DNA of 6,525 nucleotides, taken from an uncultured Eubacteriales bacterium (lineage in GTDB: Bacteria; Bacillota; Clostridia; Peptostreptococcales; Anaerovoracaceae). Positions 1-5,900 of this stretch are shown here, in pieces; position 1 is the first letter of the stretch; each line of letters starts with the position of its first letter. Location of the stretch: the NCBI GenBank assembly GCA_902793875.1, contig CADBFL010000171.1, positions 1-6,525 on the forward strand, given 5' to 3'. The translations under genes and the position numbers were made by a program. The notes under the pieces were generated by a model that saw only the letters and a program-made list of their open reading frames with translations, had not been told where the DNA came from and ran no database searches.

Positions 1-1119
1 AAAGGCCATTTCAGCAAAAAAACGATCATACAGCTCAGCGGAGCGCTTGAAGCGGTCGAACTCCTCAGGGTACAGCTCGATGCCGCTCAGGAGAAGGTGG
101 ACGAAGGATGGGCCAGGCTCGATGAGCTCGAAAGACTGGCTCTCGAAAAGATCTACTCCGAAAGAGACAAATACCAGAGACAGATAGATCTCGGCTGGGC
201 CACGTATTTTTCGGAGAAGAACAGATACGAAACGAAGCTCAATGAGGCTGTCGATCTGCTTGCGGTGAACCGCGAAAAGGCAGAGAAAAAACTCGCCGAG
301 GCGAGAGCCGAGGTGGATAAGATCGCGCCGTGCGAATACATAGTCCTCGACCGCAAGGGCAACGCCGGCTATGTCGACATAAAGGCCAACCTCGATGCGG
401 TGGCGGACATGGGAGTGATCTTCGGACTGCTCTTCACGATAATCACCGCCATAGTGTGCTTCTCCACACTGGTGATAATAATAGACGAGCAGAAGACCAT
501 GGTCGGAACATCCAAGGCCTTCGGCTTCCATAAGAGCGAGGTCCTGGGCAAGTACCTTGTGTTCGGCGTCACGTCTGCGATAGTCGGAAGCATACTCGCG
601 GCTATCGGGGCGTTCGTGCTGTCCAACCTCGTGCAGATAAGGTATTCCGCCTCGGGCATGTACCCGATCGGAGTAGCGAAGAACGTGATCACGCCTGTGC
701 CGACGGTTCTCTTCTCGCTCCTGATCATCGCTGTCACGATCGCGGCGACGGTCATCGCCTGCACCGACATACTGAGGAGCCCTGCGTCCATGCTCATGAA
801 GGGCGCTGTGCTCAAAAAAGAAAAGCCGGAGAAAAAGCAAAAGCTGACTGTGTCCGATAAGGGCGGGTCGCTCTATTCGAAGCTCATAATCCGCAACATG
901 ATAGAGGACAAAGCGCGCGTGATAGTCACGATCGCCATCATAGCGTTCAGCTGCATGCTGATCGGCCTCGGCATTTCCATGAAGCTCGCCTACGACGGCA
1001 TGATGAACAAACAGGTATCGGACGTCAACAGGTTCGACATCCGCATGGACATGAACGATGATGTCACCGCAGAGGATGAAGAGGCTCTGGTCGCTGACCT
1101 ACGAGGCGACTATCTATGA
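1..1119 (+). CDS. FtsX/MacB-family ABC transporter permease, N-terminal part missing, frame broken at 3' end
   Basis: The frame is open from base 1, so the true start lies outside the window; the GTG at 97 is inside a coiled coil and is not a credible start. The fragment begins with a long Lys/Glu/Arg/Leu-rich coiled coil (about bases 30-330), the extracytoplasmic insert seen in large Firmicutes FtsX-type permeases. Four hydrophobic segments follow at about 412-483, 553-636, 706-768 and 919-981. The first three form the first FtsX permease module and the fourth opens the second module. The segment EQKTMVGTSKAFGF after the first membrane helix is the usual cytoplasmic FtsX loop. Family role: membrane subunit that couples an ATPase to export or to extracytoplasmic signalling; the substrate is unknown and no ATPase gene is visible here. 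The frame ends at a TGA (1117-1119) in the middle of an extracytoplasmic domain, and the remaining domains continue in another frame from about 1097. A broken gene or a sequence error is likely. Confidence 0.88.
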   Translation, partial: KGHFSKKTIIQLSGALEAVELLRVQLDAAQEKVDEGWARLDELERLALEKIYSERDKYQRQIDLGWATYFSEKNRYETKLNEAVDLLAVNREKAEKKLAEARAEVDKIAPCEYIVLDRKGNAGYVDIKANLDAVADMGVIFGLLFTIITAIVCFSTLVIIIDEQKTMVGTSKAFGFHKSEVLGKYLVFGVTSAIVGSILAAIGAFVLSNLVQIRYSASGMYPIGVAKNVITPVPTVLFSLLIIAVTIAATVIACTDILRSPASMLMKGAVLKKEKPEKKQKLTVSDKGGSLYSKLIIRNMIEDKARVIVTIAIIAFSCMLIGLGISMKLAYDGMMNKQVSDVNRFDIRMDMNDDVTAEDEEALVADLRGDYL

Positions 1120-1945
1120 CTGGAACGGACGCCTTGACGGTGTCACGCTCATATGCGCGAATCCGGAGAGGATAAGCGAGTTCTACGGCATATGCGATCC
1201 TAAAACGGGCGAGGACATCCCTCTGCCTGATGACGGCATCCTCATACAGAAGCGCATGCATGAGAGCTACGGCATGAACATCGGCGACAAGCTGGTCGTA
1301 CGCGACAAGGGACTCAAAAAGCACGAGGCTCCGATCAAGGGAACCTTTGTAAACTATGTGGGTAGGACGATCGTGTTCTCGCCTGCAGCCTACAAGTCGG
1401 TATTCGGCGATGTCAACAAGACCAACAGCTACTTCATCAAACTGAACGGCGCGGACACGAAGAAGGTCGAAGAGGAGCTTATCGCGGTGAGTGATAATAT
1501 CTCGTTCACGACCAGCGATGAGTTCATGGTGAAATTCGACTCGGCGTCCAAGCTGTACAACATACTCGTATATATCACTACGGGCATAGCGATACTCATA
1601 TCCTTCATGATACTGACCAACCTGGCCAATATCTACCTGACGCGCAAGAAGACCGAGCTCACGGTAATGAGGGTCAACGGATTCACTATCAGGGAGACCA
1701 AGGGATATCTGTCGAGGGAATCCATCATTACGACTGCTGCCGGACTTCTGCTCGGCGTGACAGTGGGAGCGATACTGACGCCTTTGCTCATAAAGGGGAT
1801 GCAGCAGCCTGACCTCGAGTTCGTCAAATCCTTCCAGCCGATCGCGTGGGGCTCGGCTGTGGGTCTTGAGGCGCTGTTCTCTCTGATCATCAACACGCTG
1901 GTCTACAGGAAGGTGAAGGACCTCAATCTGAAAGACATCGCTTGA
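1058..1945 (+). CDS. C-terminal part of the same FtsX-family ABC permease, in a shifted frame
   Basis: This frame continues the preceding permease. Recognisable protein starts at about residue 14-15 (base 1097) with YEATIYDWNGRLDGV, typical of the extracytoplasmic domain in the second FtsX module. Three membrane segments follow at residues 169-192, 222-246 and 261-283. The loop RKKTELTVMRVNGFT after the first of these matches the FtsX cytoplasmic loop in which the family names a 'new' or 'changed' conformation. The protein ends normally with VKDLNLKDIA. The ATG at 1058 has no ribosome binding site and lies within the other frame, so residues 1-13 are probably not real; independent translation is doubtful. 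The two pieces together contain seven membrane segments, as expected once the missing first helix upstream is added (eight in total). It is followed after 19 bases by the acyltransferase gene. Confidence 0.8.
   Translation: MMSPQRMKRLWSLTYEATIYDWNGRLDGVTLICANPERISEFYGICDPKTGEDIPLPDDGILIQKRMHESYGMNIGDKLVVRDKGLKKHEAPIKGTFVNYVGRTIVFSPAAYKSVFGDVNKTNSYFIKLNGADTKKVEEELIAVSDNISFTTSDEFMVKFDSASKLYNILVYITTGIAILISFMILTNLANIYLTRKKTELTVMRVNGFTIRETKGYLSRESIITTAAGLLLGVTVGAILTPLLIKGMQQPDLEFVKSFQPIAWGSAVGLEALFSLIINTLVYRKVKDLNLKDIA
1075..1105 (+). other. Frame break between the two halves of the FtsX permease
   Basis: Upstream of here the permease reads in frame 1 (EDEEALVADL), and from about 1097 it reads in frame 2 (TYEATIYDW). 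Moving from frame 1 to frame 2 needs one extra base or a deletion of 3n+2 bases. In the family I would expect roughly ten further residues between the acidic helix and the YEA strand. A deletion therefore seems more likely than a single-base sequencing error; this is inference. No slippery heptamer with a following stem is evident, so programmed frameshifting is not supported. Confidence 0.6.
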
Positions 1946-1964
1946 TGTTCCGGGGCCGGGAAAC

Positions 1965-3242
1965 ATGGCAAAACAGACTGATACTGCAGAAAAAGACAAG
2001 GACCGGAGGCGGCGCGAAAGATTTTACAGATTCGTTGCACCGCCTCTTGGCGTATGGCTCAGCGCCAGGCTCGGGTTCACCCGGGACAAAAGCTTTGAGC
2101 CTGATGACATAGACGGGCCGCTGATCGTGTGCATCAATCACGCATGCGCCTACGACCCTCTTTTCGTGAGCGCCGCGTTCAAACACAGGGTGCTCACCTT
2201 CATAGCGAGCGAGCATATGGTAAGAGACCCGAAATGGGGAGACTTTTTCGACAAATACCTTTCACTGATCCCTCACCGGAAAGGGAAGCATGCGAACCGC
2301 ACCGCGCTTGCAGCGATAAAGAGAGTGCGAAGGGGCGAATCGGTGTTCCTTGCGCCCGAGGGAGAGCAGACCTGGGACGGGCTGCCCATGCCGGTAAGGC
2401 CTGCCACTGCGGGGCTCATAAGAAGCTGCAAAGCGACGCTTGTCACCTACATGATAGAAGGAGGCTACCTCGCTCAGCCGAGGTGGGCATACAGCGCCAG
2501 AAAGGGCAGGGTCTGCGGCCATCCGGTCAATGTATACAGCCCTGAGACCCTGGAGAGAATGAGCGATGAAGAGATAGAAAAAGCGATCTCGGATGATCTC
2601 GCCTTCGATGTCTGGGAGTGGCAGAAGTCTCAGCCCGGCGGGCCGCTCAGATACAGGTGCATCAAAGGCGGCAGCGCAGAGGGCCTGGAAAGGGCGGTGT
2701 GCAGCTGTCCCGAGTGCAGGCGCATCGGCGGCCTGAAGACATCGGGCGACAGGATAAGCTGCAGCTGCGGATTCAGCATGAGACTTGAAGAGACCGGCTT
2801 TTTTGAGCAGCCGGGACCGTTTGAGACGGTCGCGGACTGGGAAAAAGAGGACGAAAAGAATCTCGCCGCTCTGATCGGGACCGCAAAGACTGAAGCGGGA
2901 CCGGCTTCCGGAAACGAAGATGGACCTGCGGGGGGAGACTCATTTGAACTGTTCGGAGATGATGACGTCATCCTCTCAAAGATAGAAAAAGAACACAGCA
3001 GCAGGGAAGAAGCGCGCGGCAGGCTGAGCCTCAGATATGAAGGAGGGGACTTCTGCCTTACGATCGGCGGTTTCAGATTCGGATTCGAGGAAATCGAAGA
3101 GATGATGATGGTGCTGGCGGGGAGAGTGCTCTTCAGTACTGAAGGCGGCTATTACGAGCTCTTCTCAAAGACAGCCAACATGAGAAAATATGTAATGGCC
3201 CGCGAAACAGCGATGTCGGCGGAGCTCATCGAAAAACAGTAA
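1965..3242 (+). CDS. PlsC-like 1-acylglycerol-3-phosphate acyltransferase-family protein with a zinc ribbon and extra C-terminal domain
   Basis: The 425-residue protein has the acyltransferase NHX4D motif as NHACAYD (N58, H59, D64), with His and Asp as the expected catalytic pair, and a PEG block (APEGEQTW, 130-137) in the position of the family's EGTRS substrate-binding motif, here with Glu-Gln in place of Thr-Arg. The family transfers acyl groups to lysophospholipids at the inner face of the membrane. There is no clear membrane helix. At about 250 residues usual PlsC enzymes stop; this one continues with a cysteine cluster CSCPEC (246-251) and CSC (266-268), reading as a zinc ribbon, then an acidic low-complexity linker (about 300-345) and a compact domain (350-415) I do not recognise. 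The ATG at 1965 has only a weak GGGA upstream; it is the only start that leaves normal spacing to NHX4D. It lies 19 bases after the permease and 18 before the transporter. The exact acyl acceptor is uncertain. Confidence 0.85.
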   Translation: MAKQTDTAEKDKDRRRRERFYRFVAPPLGVWLSARLGFTRDKSFEPDDIDGPLIVCINHACAYDPLFVSAAFKHRVLTFIASEHMVRDPKWGDFFDKYLSLIPHRKGKHANRTALAAIKRVRRGESVFLAPEGEQTWDGLPMPVRPATAGLIRSCKATLVTYMIEGGYLAQPRWAYSARKGRVCGHPVNVYSPETLERMSDEEIEKAISDDLAFDVWEWQKSQPGGPLRYRCIKGGSAEGLERAVCSCPECRRIGGLKTSGDRISCSCGFSMRLEETGFFEQPGPFETVADWEKEDEKNLAALIGTAKTEAGPASGNEDGPAGGDSFELFGDDDVILSKIEKEHSSREEARGRLSLRYEGGDFCLTIGGFRFGFEEIEEMMMVLAGRVLFSTEGGYYELFSKTANMRKYVMARETAMSAELIEKQ

Positions 3243-3246
3243 CAAA

Positions 3247-3263
3247 AGAGGAGAGACGAATTG
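3247..3263 (+). promoter_or_regulatory. Ribosome binding site supporting a TTG start
   Basis: GAGGAGAG lies about 5-8 bases before the TTG at 3261. No ATG or GTG is placed as well near the start of the transporter, and residues following the TTG lead directly into the first membrane helix, so TTG is the best start. Confidence 0.75.
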
Positions 3264-4649
3264 GATTATTCTGCAGCTAATCATCAATTGTGGAACGGCA
3301 TCATACAGATCGGCTATCTGGCCATAGTCATACTGATCGCATATGCGCTCAGACAGACCATCCGTCCCGTGCGCAGGAGCATGATACCCGTCGCTGTGCT
3401 GGGAGGCTTCATATTGCTCTTCGCCAAGGAGATCGGGATAGTGACGCTCGACGAGAACCTTCTGTCGGCGCTGACATACCACGGCATCGCGCTCGGCTTC
3501 ATCGCGATGAGCCTGCGCACGCCGCCGAAAAGAGAGGCAGGCGATGAGGGCAAGGTCGGATTCCGCTCGGGCGCGGTCATAGTCAGCACCTACATGGTGC
3601 AGGGCGTGACGGGACTCATCATCACGATCGGACTTGCGATGACCTTCATGCCGGACATGTTCAGAGCGGCGGGACTGCTGCTGCCGATGGGCTTCGGCCA
3701 GGGCCCGGGACAGGCCAACAACATCGGAGCCAGCTATGAGGCTCTGGGGTTCAAAGGCGGCCACAGCTTCGGCCTTTCGATCGCGGCAGCGGGGTACCTG
3801 GTGGCCTGCGTGATCGGCGTCATCATACTGAACGTCCTGCGCAGCCGGGGAGTGATCACGGCGGCCGACGATGACAGGAAGTTCGCCGCTCCGAGGCAGG
3901 ACTACATCGAGGGCGAAGAGGAAGAGCCCGTGTCCGAGTCCGTCGACAAGCTGAGCGTGCAGCTCGCGATGATAGTGATAGTGTATCTCTTCACGTACGC
4001 TGTGACGGCGGGCATCACCGGAGGGATCGCGAAGGTAAGCGCAGGACTTGCGGGCACGGTCAACACCCTTCTCTGGGGCTTCAACTTCATCATCGGCTCG
4101 GCTCTCGCGATACTCCTCAGGGTAATACTCGAGAAGCTCAAGGCAAGAGGCGTGATAAAGCGCCGCTTTCAGGAAAACTACCTGCTGAACCGCCTTTCGG
4201 GCGCGTTCTTCGACATAATGATCGTCGCCGGCATCGCCTGCATCGATATAGAGGACATCCGGGGGCTTATCGTGCCGTTCCTGCTGCTCGTCATCGCAGG
4301 GACCGTCGTGACATGGCTGCATCTGCGCTGGGTGTGCAAAGCGGTCTACAGCGATTACTATTACGAGGGGCTGATCTCCATGTACGGCATGCTCACCGGA
4401 ACGATTAGCTCGGGAGTGCTGCTCCTCAGGGAGATCGACCCTGAACTGTCTACTCCGGCGGCAAACAATCTCATCGTGGGATCGAGCTTCGGGATCCTTC
4501 TCGGAGCGCCGGTACTGATACTCGTCGGGCTGGCGACGAAGAGCGATGCGATGTGCTTCCTGACGCTGATCCTCGCGATCGCATATCTGGTGATACTGGA
4601 TATCATAATCTTCAGGGTCGGCCGCCGCGCCGCAAAAAAAGATGCGTAA
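3261..4649 (+). CDS. GltS-like sodium/glutamate symporter-family membrane carrier
   Basis: The 462-residue protein is very hydrophobic, with about eleven to twelve membrane segments (for example 15-30, 40-56, 66-84, 104-130, 168-192, 234-256, 260-287, 335-352, 402-424, 431-452). The two halves are joined by a charged cytoplasmic loop (194-230) containing an EGEEEE run. Two glycine-rich re-entrant-type motifs sit at equivalent places in each half: GFGQGPGQANN (144-154) and YGMLTGTISSGV (375-386), the latter followed by LLREIDPELSTPAANN. The second closely resembles the GltS-family signature; the first differs from the GGHGTA form of characterised GltS. Family role: sodium-coupled uptake of glutamate across the inner membrane. 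The length fits, being slightly over the roughly 400 residues of E. coli GltS. The substrate is not certain because the first motif is divergent; another carboxylate or amino acid is possible. It is probably co-transcribed with the acyltransferase (18-base gap). Confidence 0.75.
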   Translation: MDYSAANHQLWNGIIQIGYLAIVILIAYALRQTIRPVRRSMIPVAVLGGFILLFAKEIGIVTLDENLLSALTYHGIALGFIAMSLRTPPKREAGDEGKVGFRSGAVIVSTYMVQGVTGLIITIGLAMTFMPDMFRAAGLLLPMGFGQGPGQANNIGASYEALGFKGGHSFGLSIAAAGYLVACVIGVIILNVLRSRGVITAADDDRKFAAPRQDYIEGEEEEPVSESVDKLSVQLAMIVIVYLFTYAVTAGITGGIAKVSAGLAGTVNTLLWGFNFIIGSALAILLRVILEKLKARGVIKRRFQENYLLNRLSGAFFDIMIVAGIACIDIEDIRGLIVPFLLLVIAGTVVTWLHLRWVCKAVYSDYYYEGLISMYGMLTGTISSGVLLLREIDPELSTPAANNLIVGSSFGILLGAPVLILVGLATKSDAMCFLTLILAIAYLVILDIIIFRVGRRAAKKDA

Positions 4650-4654
4650 AAGCC

Positions 4655-4683
4655 TTGCAATAGGGCGGTTTAAGTGATAGACT
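4655..4683 (+). promoter_or_regulatory. Sigma-A-type promoter for rpmE
   Basis: TTGCAA (4655-4660) and TAGACT (4678-4683) are separated by exactly 17 bases, with four of six matches to each consensus box. Predicted transcription start is near 4690, giving a leader of about 55 bases before rpmE. It lies just after the stop codon of the transporter gene. Confidence 0.55.
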
Positions 4684-4689
4684 AACCTA

Positions 4690-4705
4690 GCTGTCGTCTG
4701 ACAGC
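4690..4705 (+). promoter_or_regulatory. rpmE leader hairpin, candidate bL31 leader RNA
   Basis: GCTGTC-GTCT-GACAGC is a perfect six-base-pair stem with a four-base loop at the very 5' end of the predicted rpmE transcript. No T-run follows, so it is not an intrinsic terminator. Small hairpin leaders upstream of rpmE are known in Firmicutes and other phyla and are thought to bind bL31 for autoregulation. Whether this one fits that known consensus cannot be judged here; a stabilising 5' hairpin is the alternative. Confidence 0.45.
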
Positions 4706-4706
4706 C

Positions 4707-4716
4707 GAAACGTTTC
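4707..4716. promoter_or_regulatory. Perfect palindrome GAAACGTTTC, operator-like
   Basis: The ten bases GAAACGTTTC are identical on both strands and lie one base after the leader hairpin, about 17-26 bases downstream of the predicted start point. The central CG and the AAAC/GTTT arms resemble LacI/CcpA-family operators. A repressor bound there could block elongation. It may also be part of the leader RNA fold or chance. Confidence 0.35.
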
Positions 4717-4745
4717 ATAATATTTCAGTAGAAAGAGGTACCAAC

Positions 4746-4943
4746 ATGAAGGAAGGAATCCATCCTGAGTATAAGGAATGTAAAGTTACTTGCGCATGTG
4801 GGAATACATTCACGACTCTCTCCACAAAGGACGAGATGAGAGTAGACATCTGCAGTGAGTGCCACCCGTTCTTTACAGGCCAGCAGAAGTTTGCTAACAG
4901 AGGCGGCCGCGTAGAGAAGTTCAAGAACAAATACGGCCTTTAG
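4746..4943 (+). CDS. rpmE: Large-subunit ribosomal protein bL31, zinc-binding (C+) form
   Basis: This is a complete 65-residue bL31, the usual length. It starts MKEGIHPEYKEC and has the family core. The zinc ligands are complete: CAC at 16-18 and CSEC at 36-39 (C16, C18, C36, C39), so this is the zinc-dependent form rather than the cysteine-free paralogue made in zinc starvation. HPFFTGQQKF (40-49) and the basic tail RGGRVEKFKNKYG are characteristic. bL31 sits on the central protuberance of the 50S subunit and bridges to the 30S head. AAGAGGT (about 4733-4739) is a good ribosome binding site before the ATG. The gene has its own promoter and structured leader, and marks the last clearly core gene before the AT-rich stretch. 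No convincing terminator follows. Confidence 0.97.
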   Translation: MKEGIHPEYKECKVTCACGNTFTTLSTKDEMRVDICSECHPFFTGQQKFANRGGRVEKFKNKYGL

Positions 4944-5003
4944 ATCTGACAGGAATATTACCGCCTTTCGGGCGACGCGTCGACAAGACGATAGCGGAAA
5001 ACA

Positions 5004-5012
5004 TGATATAAA
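5004..5012 (+). promoter_or_regulatory. Extended -10 element before the DUF4177-like gene
   Basis: TG-A-TATAAA matches an extended -10 (five of six in the hexamer plus the TG). No acceptable -35 is found 17 bases upstream. Transcription would start near 5019, only about seven bases before the ATG at 5026 and downstream of its ribosome binding site; that would favour the internal start at 5137. It may therefore be either a promoter for the shorter product or simply AT-rich sequence. Confidence 0.3.
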
Positions 5013-5025
5013 AGGAGACTGCTCT

Positions 5026-5712
5026 ATGGATCATGAGACAGCAAAGAGGTTAGCGGAAGAACGAGAGGAGTCTTTTTCAAATAATGAACCAAGGAAGAAA
5101 CAAGAAAAAGTAATGAAAATCAAAAGGAGGCTTTCAATGGTATATACAATATCAGATATAATTGTAATGGGAGGCTATAAAGATACAGATGCGCAGAGAA
5201 TAATTGCTTGTTTATACGAATCAGATAAATATAAAAACAAAATCAAAAATCATATGATTAAAGGAATCATTGTTGATGCCAATATGGATGAATTGTTAGT
5301 TGACCTTAAACCTCTTTTCGATGAAAAGCTAAGGGAAGAAAACGAAGAGGAGGAGCAAAAGGCTATAATAAAGGCACAGCAAGAAGCGGCAAGTAAGCAG
5401 AGAAAAGACGATAAGCTGGCTACTAATGAAAAGCTTGCTCAAACTAATTGGAGCAAGTTGCAAGAGATACCAAAGGGATCACAATACTATGAATATAAAA
5501 CGTTGTTGGTGAAAGATAGCGATGTTATAGGTGCTATAGATGCAGAAAGAATAGAATTGCTACTAAATAGCTATGCTTTAGATGGATGGCACTTAAAAGC
5601 TGCCTTAACAAATGAGGTTGGACATAATGTAGCACTTGCTGCACCAATTGGTGCAAATGCTACAATTAACACTACTGTGCTAATCTTAGAAAGGCTAGTT
5701 ACAAAGGAGTAA
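5026..5712 (+). CDS. Unrecognised helical/coiled-coil protein with a C-terminal DUF4177-like domain
   Basis: The 228-residue product has no signal peptide or membrane helix and is probably cytoplasmic. Residues 1-37 are charged (Lys/Glu/Arg). Residues 38-101 look like a small helical domain (YTISDIIVMGGYKDTDAQR onward). Residues 100-140 are a Glu/Lys/Gln-rich likely coiled coil. Residues about 154-224 (YEYKTLLV, then ELLLNSYALDGWHL, then a final VLILERL strand) have the layout of DUF4177: a strand, a helix ending in the conserved GW (187-188), and closing strands ending in a hydrophobic-Glu/Lys-Arg pair. DUF4177 has no established function. A good ribosome binding site (AAAGGAG, 5011-5017) precedes the ATG at 5026; a second, stronger one precedes an in-frame ATG at 5137. 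The gene is far more AT-rich than the genes to its left and lies directly behind rpmE, suggesting horizontal acquisition. Confidence 0.75.
   Translation: MDHETAKRLAEEREESFSNNEPRKKQEKVMKIKRRLSMVYTISDIIVMGGYKDTDAQRIIACLYESDKYKNKIKNHMIKGIIVDANMDELLVDLKPLFDEKLREENEEEEQKAIIKAQQEAASKQRKDDKLATNEKLAQTNWSKLQEIPKGSQYYEYKTLLVKDSDVIGAIDAERIELLLNSYALDGWHLKAALTNEVGHNVALAAPIGANATINTTVLILERLVTKE
5123..5139 (+). promoter_or_regulatory. Internal ribosome binding site and alternative ATG start (Met38)
   Basis: AAAGGAGG (5123-5130) is a full match to the anti-Shine-Dalgarno sequence and lies six bases before an in-frame ATG at 5137. It is better than the site before 5026. Translation from here would give a 191-residue protein that starts exactly at the predicted helical domain and drops the charged tail. 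It could be the true start or give a second isoform. Confidence 0.5.
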
Positions 5713-5760
5713 AGCGAAAAGTCGCGATCTCAGAAATGAGACTCGCGCCTTTTATTCGCT
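5713..5760 (+). terminator. Bidirectional intrinsic terminator
   Basis: CGCGA-TCTCA (5723-5732), a GAAA tetraloop (5733-5736) and TGAGA-C-TCGCG (5737-5747) make a ten-pair stem with a one-base bulge. AAAAG (5717-5721) and CTTTT (5749-5753) extend it and supply a U-run on each strand. The outer GCG/CGC (5714-5716, 5757-5759) may pair further. It begins right after the stop codon of the DUF4177-like gene and also serves as the 3' end for a reverse-strand transcript starting near 5851. Confidence 0.85.
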
Positions 5761-5819
5761 CCTTTTAAGTTACTCTTAAGTATTTTGGCGATTTGTTTGC
5801 CTGACATTCCTATTGGCAT
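5730..5819 (-). pseudogene. Short HicA-toxin-like N-terminal fragment
   Basis: A 29-codon reverse-strand frame reads MPIGMSGKQIAKILKSN, then twelve residues ending in RRESHF. This follows the start of HicA (mRNA-interferase toxin, dsRBD-like fold): the family begins with a [ST]GK-x-[LIM]-x-K-[LI]-L-K-x-x-G segment and about twelve residues later has R-x-[KR]-GSH-[HY], where the His is catalytic. The spacing agrees, but Gly of the GSH motif is Glu here and the Gly-Trp/Phe after the helix is missing. The frame stops at TGA inside the terminator just after this His, so two thirds of the toxin are absent. Start signals are intact: AAAGGA (5827-5832) seven bases before the ATG, and an extended -10 at 5858-5866. 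It is either a decayed toxin gene or a short expressed peptide. No HicB partner is seen. The resemblance is by eye over a short length. Confidence 0.4.
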
Positions 5820-5837
5820 TGCTTTGTCCTTTTTTTG

Positions 5838-5847
5838 AAGTGCACTT
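5838..5847. promoter_or_regulatory. Palindrome AAGTGCACTT, possible operator
   Basis: A perfect ten-base palindrome lies between the reverse-strand -10 (5858-5863) and the ribosome binding site of the HicA-like fragment, just after the predicted reverse start point near 5851. Toxin-antitoxin operons are commonly autorepressed at such sites. The binding protein is unknown. Confidence 0.3.
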
Positions 5848-5857
5848 TTCAATTTGG

Positions 5858-5866
5858 ATTATAGCA
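5858..5866 (-). promoter_or_regulatory. Extended -10 promoter on the reverse strand
   Basis: Read on the minus strand this is TG-C-TATAAT, a perfect extended -10. The -35 region is poor, as is usual for this promoter class. It points toward the HicA-like fragment and the bidirectional terminator, so a complete small transcription unit of roughly 5851 down to 5715 is predicted. Confidence 0.5.
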
Positions 5867-5900
5867 CTGAGGGTTCTCAGTTGTGGGGAATCCTCGGTGT
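5865..5900. repeat. Two overlapping, mutually exclusive inverted repeats
   Basis: ACTGAG-GGTT-CTCAGT (5866-5881) is a perfect six-base inverted repeat. The same left arm, extended as CACTGAGG (5865-5872), can instead pair with CCTCGGTG (5892-5899) with one G-U. The first lies in the spacer just upstream of the reverse-strand -10, an ideal operator position. As RNA the arms could form alternative structures, but only on a transcript that crosses them; neither of the two predicted promoters does. Confidence 0.4.

Noticed and set aside
1064..1999. 311-codon open frame on the minus strand
   Set aside because: It lies opposite the permease, is rich in Arg/His/Asp/Val as expected of a complementary frame in GC-rich DNA, and has no ribosome binding site or recognisable domain.
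3165..4718. 517-codon open frame on the minus strand
   Set aside because: It mirrors the GltS-like membrane protein; its His/Asp/Arg-rich product is the usual shadow of a hydrophobic coding strand. Length alone is not evidence here.
4961..4982. Hairpin CGCC/GGCG and palindrome CGACGCGTCG after rpmE as a terminator
   Set aside because: The stem is only four pairs and no T-run follows, so transcription may continue. The palindrome overlaps the stem arm and is not convincing as an operator.
4898..4983. NotI-, BglII-, MluI- and SalI-like sites as traces of cloning vector
   Set aside because: The NotI site is inside a normal rpmE codon context and the others are isolated; no vector or linker sequence surrounds them.
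5766..5780. TTAAG-N5-CTTAA inverted repeat next to the terminator
   Set aside because: Five A/T-rich pairs are too weak to form a meaningful structure and are expected in this composition; they also lie inside the reverse-strand HicA-like frame.
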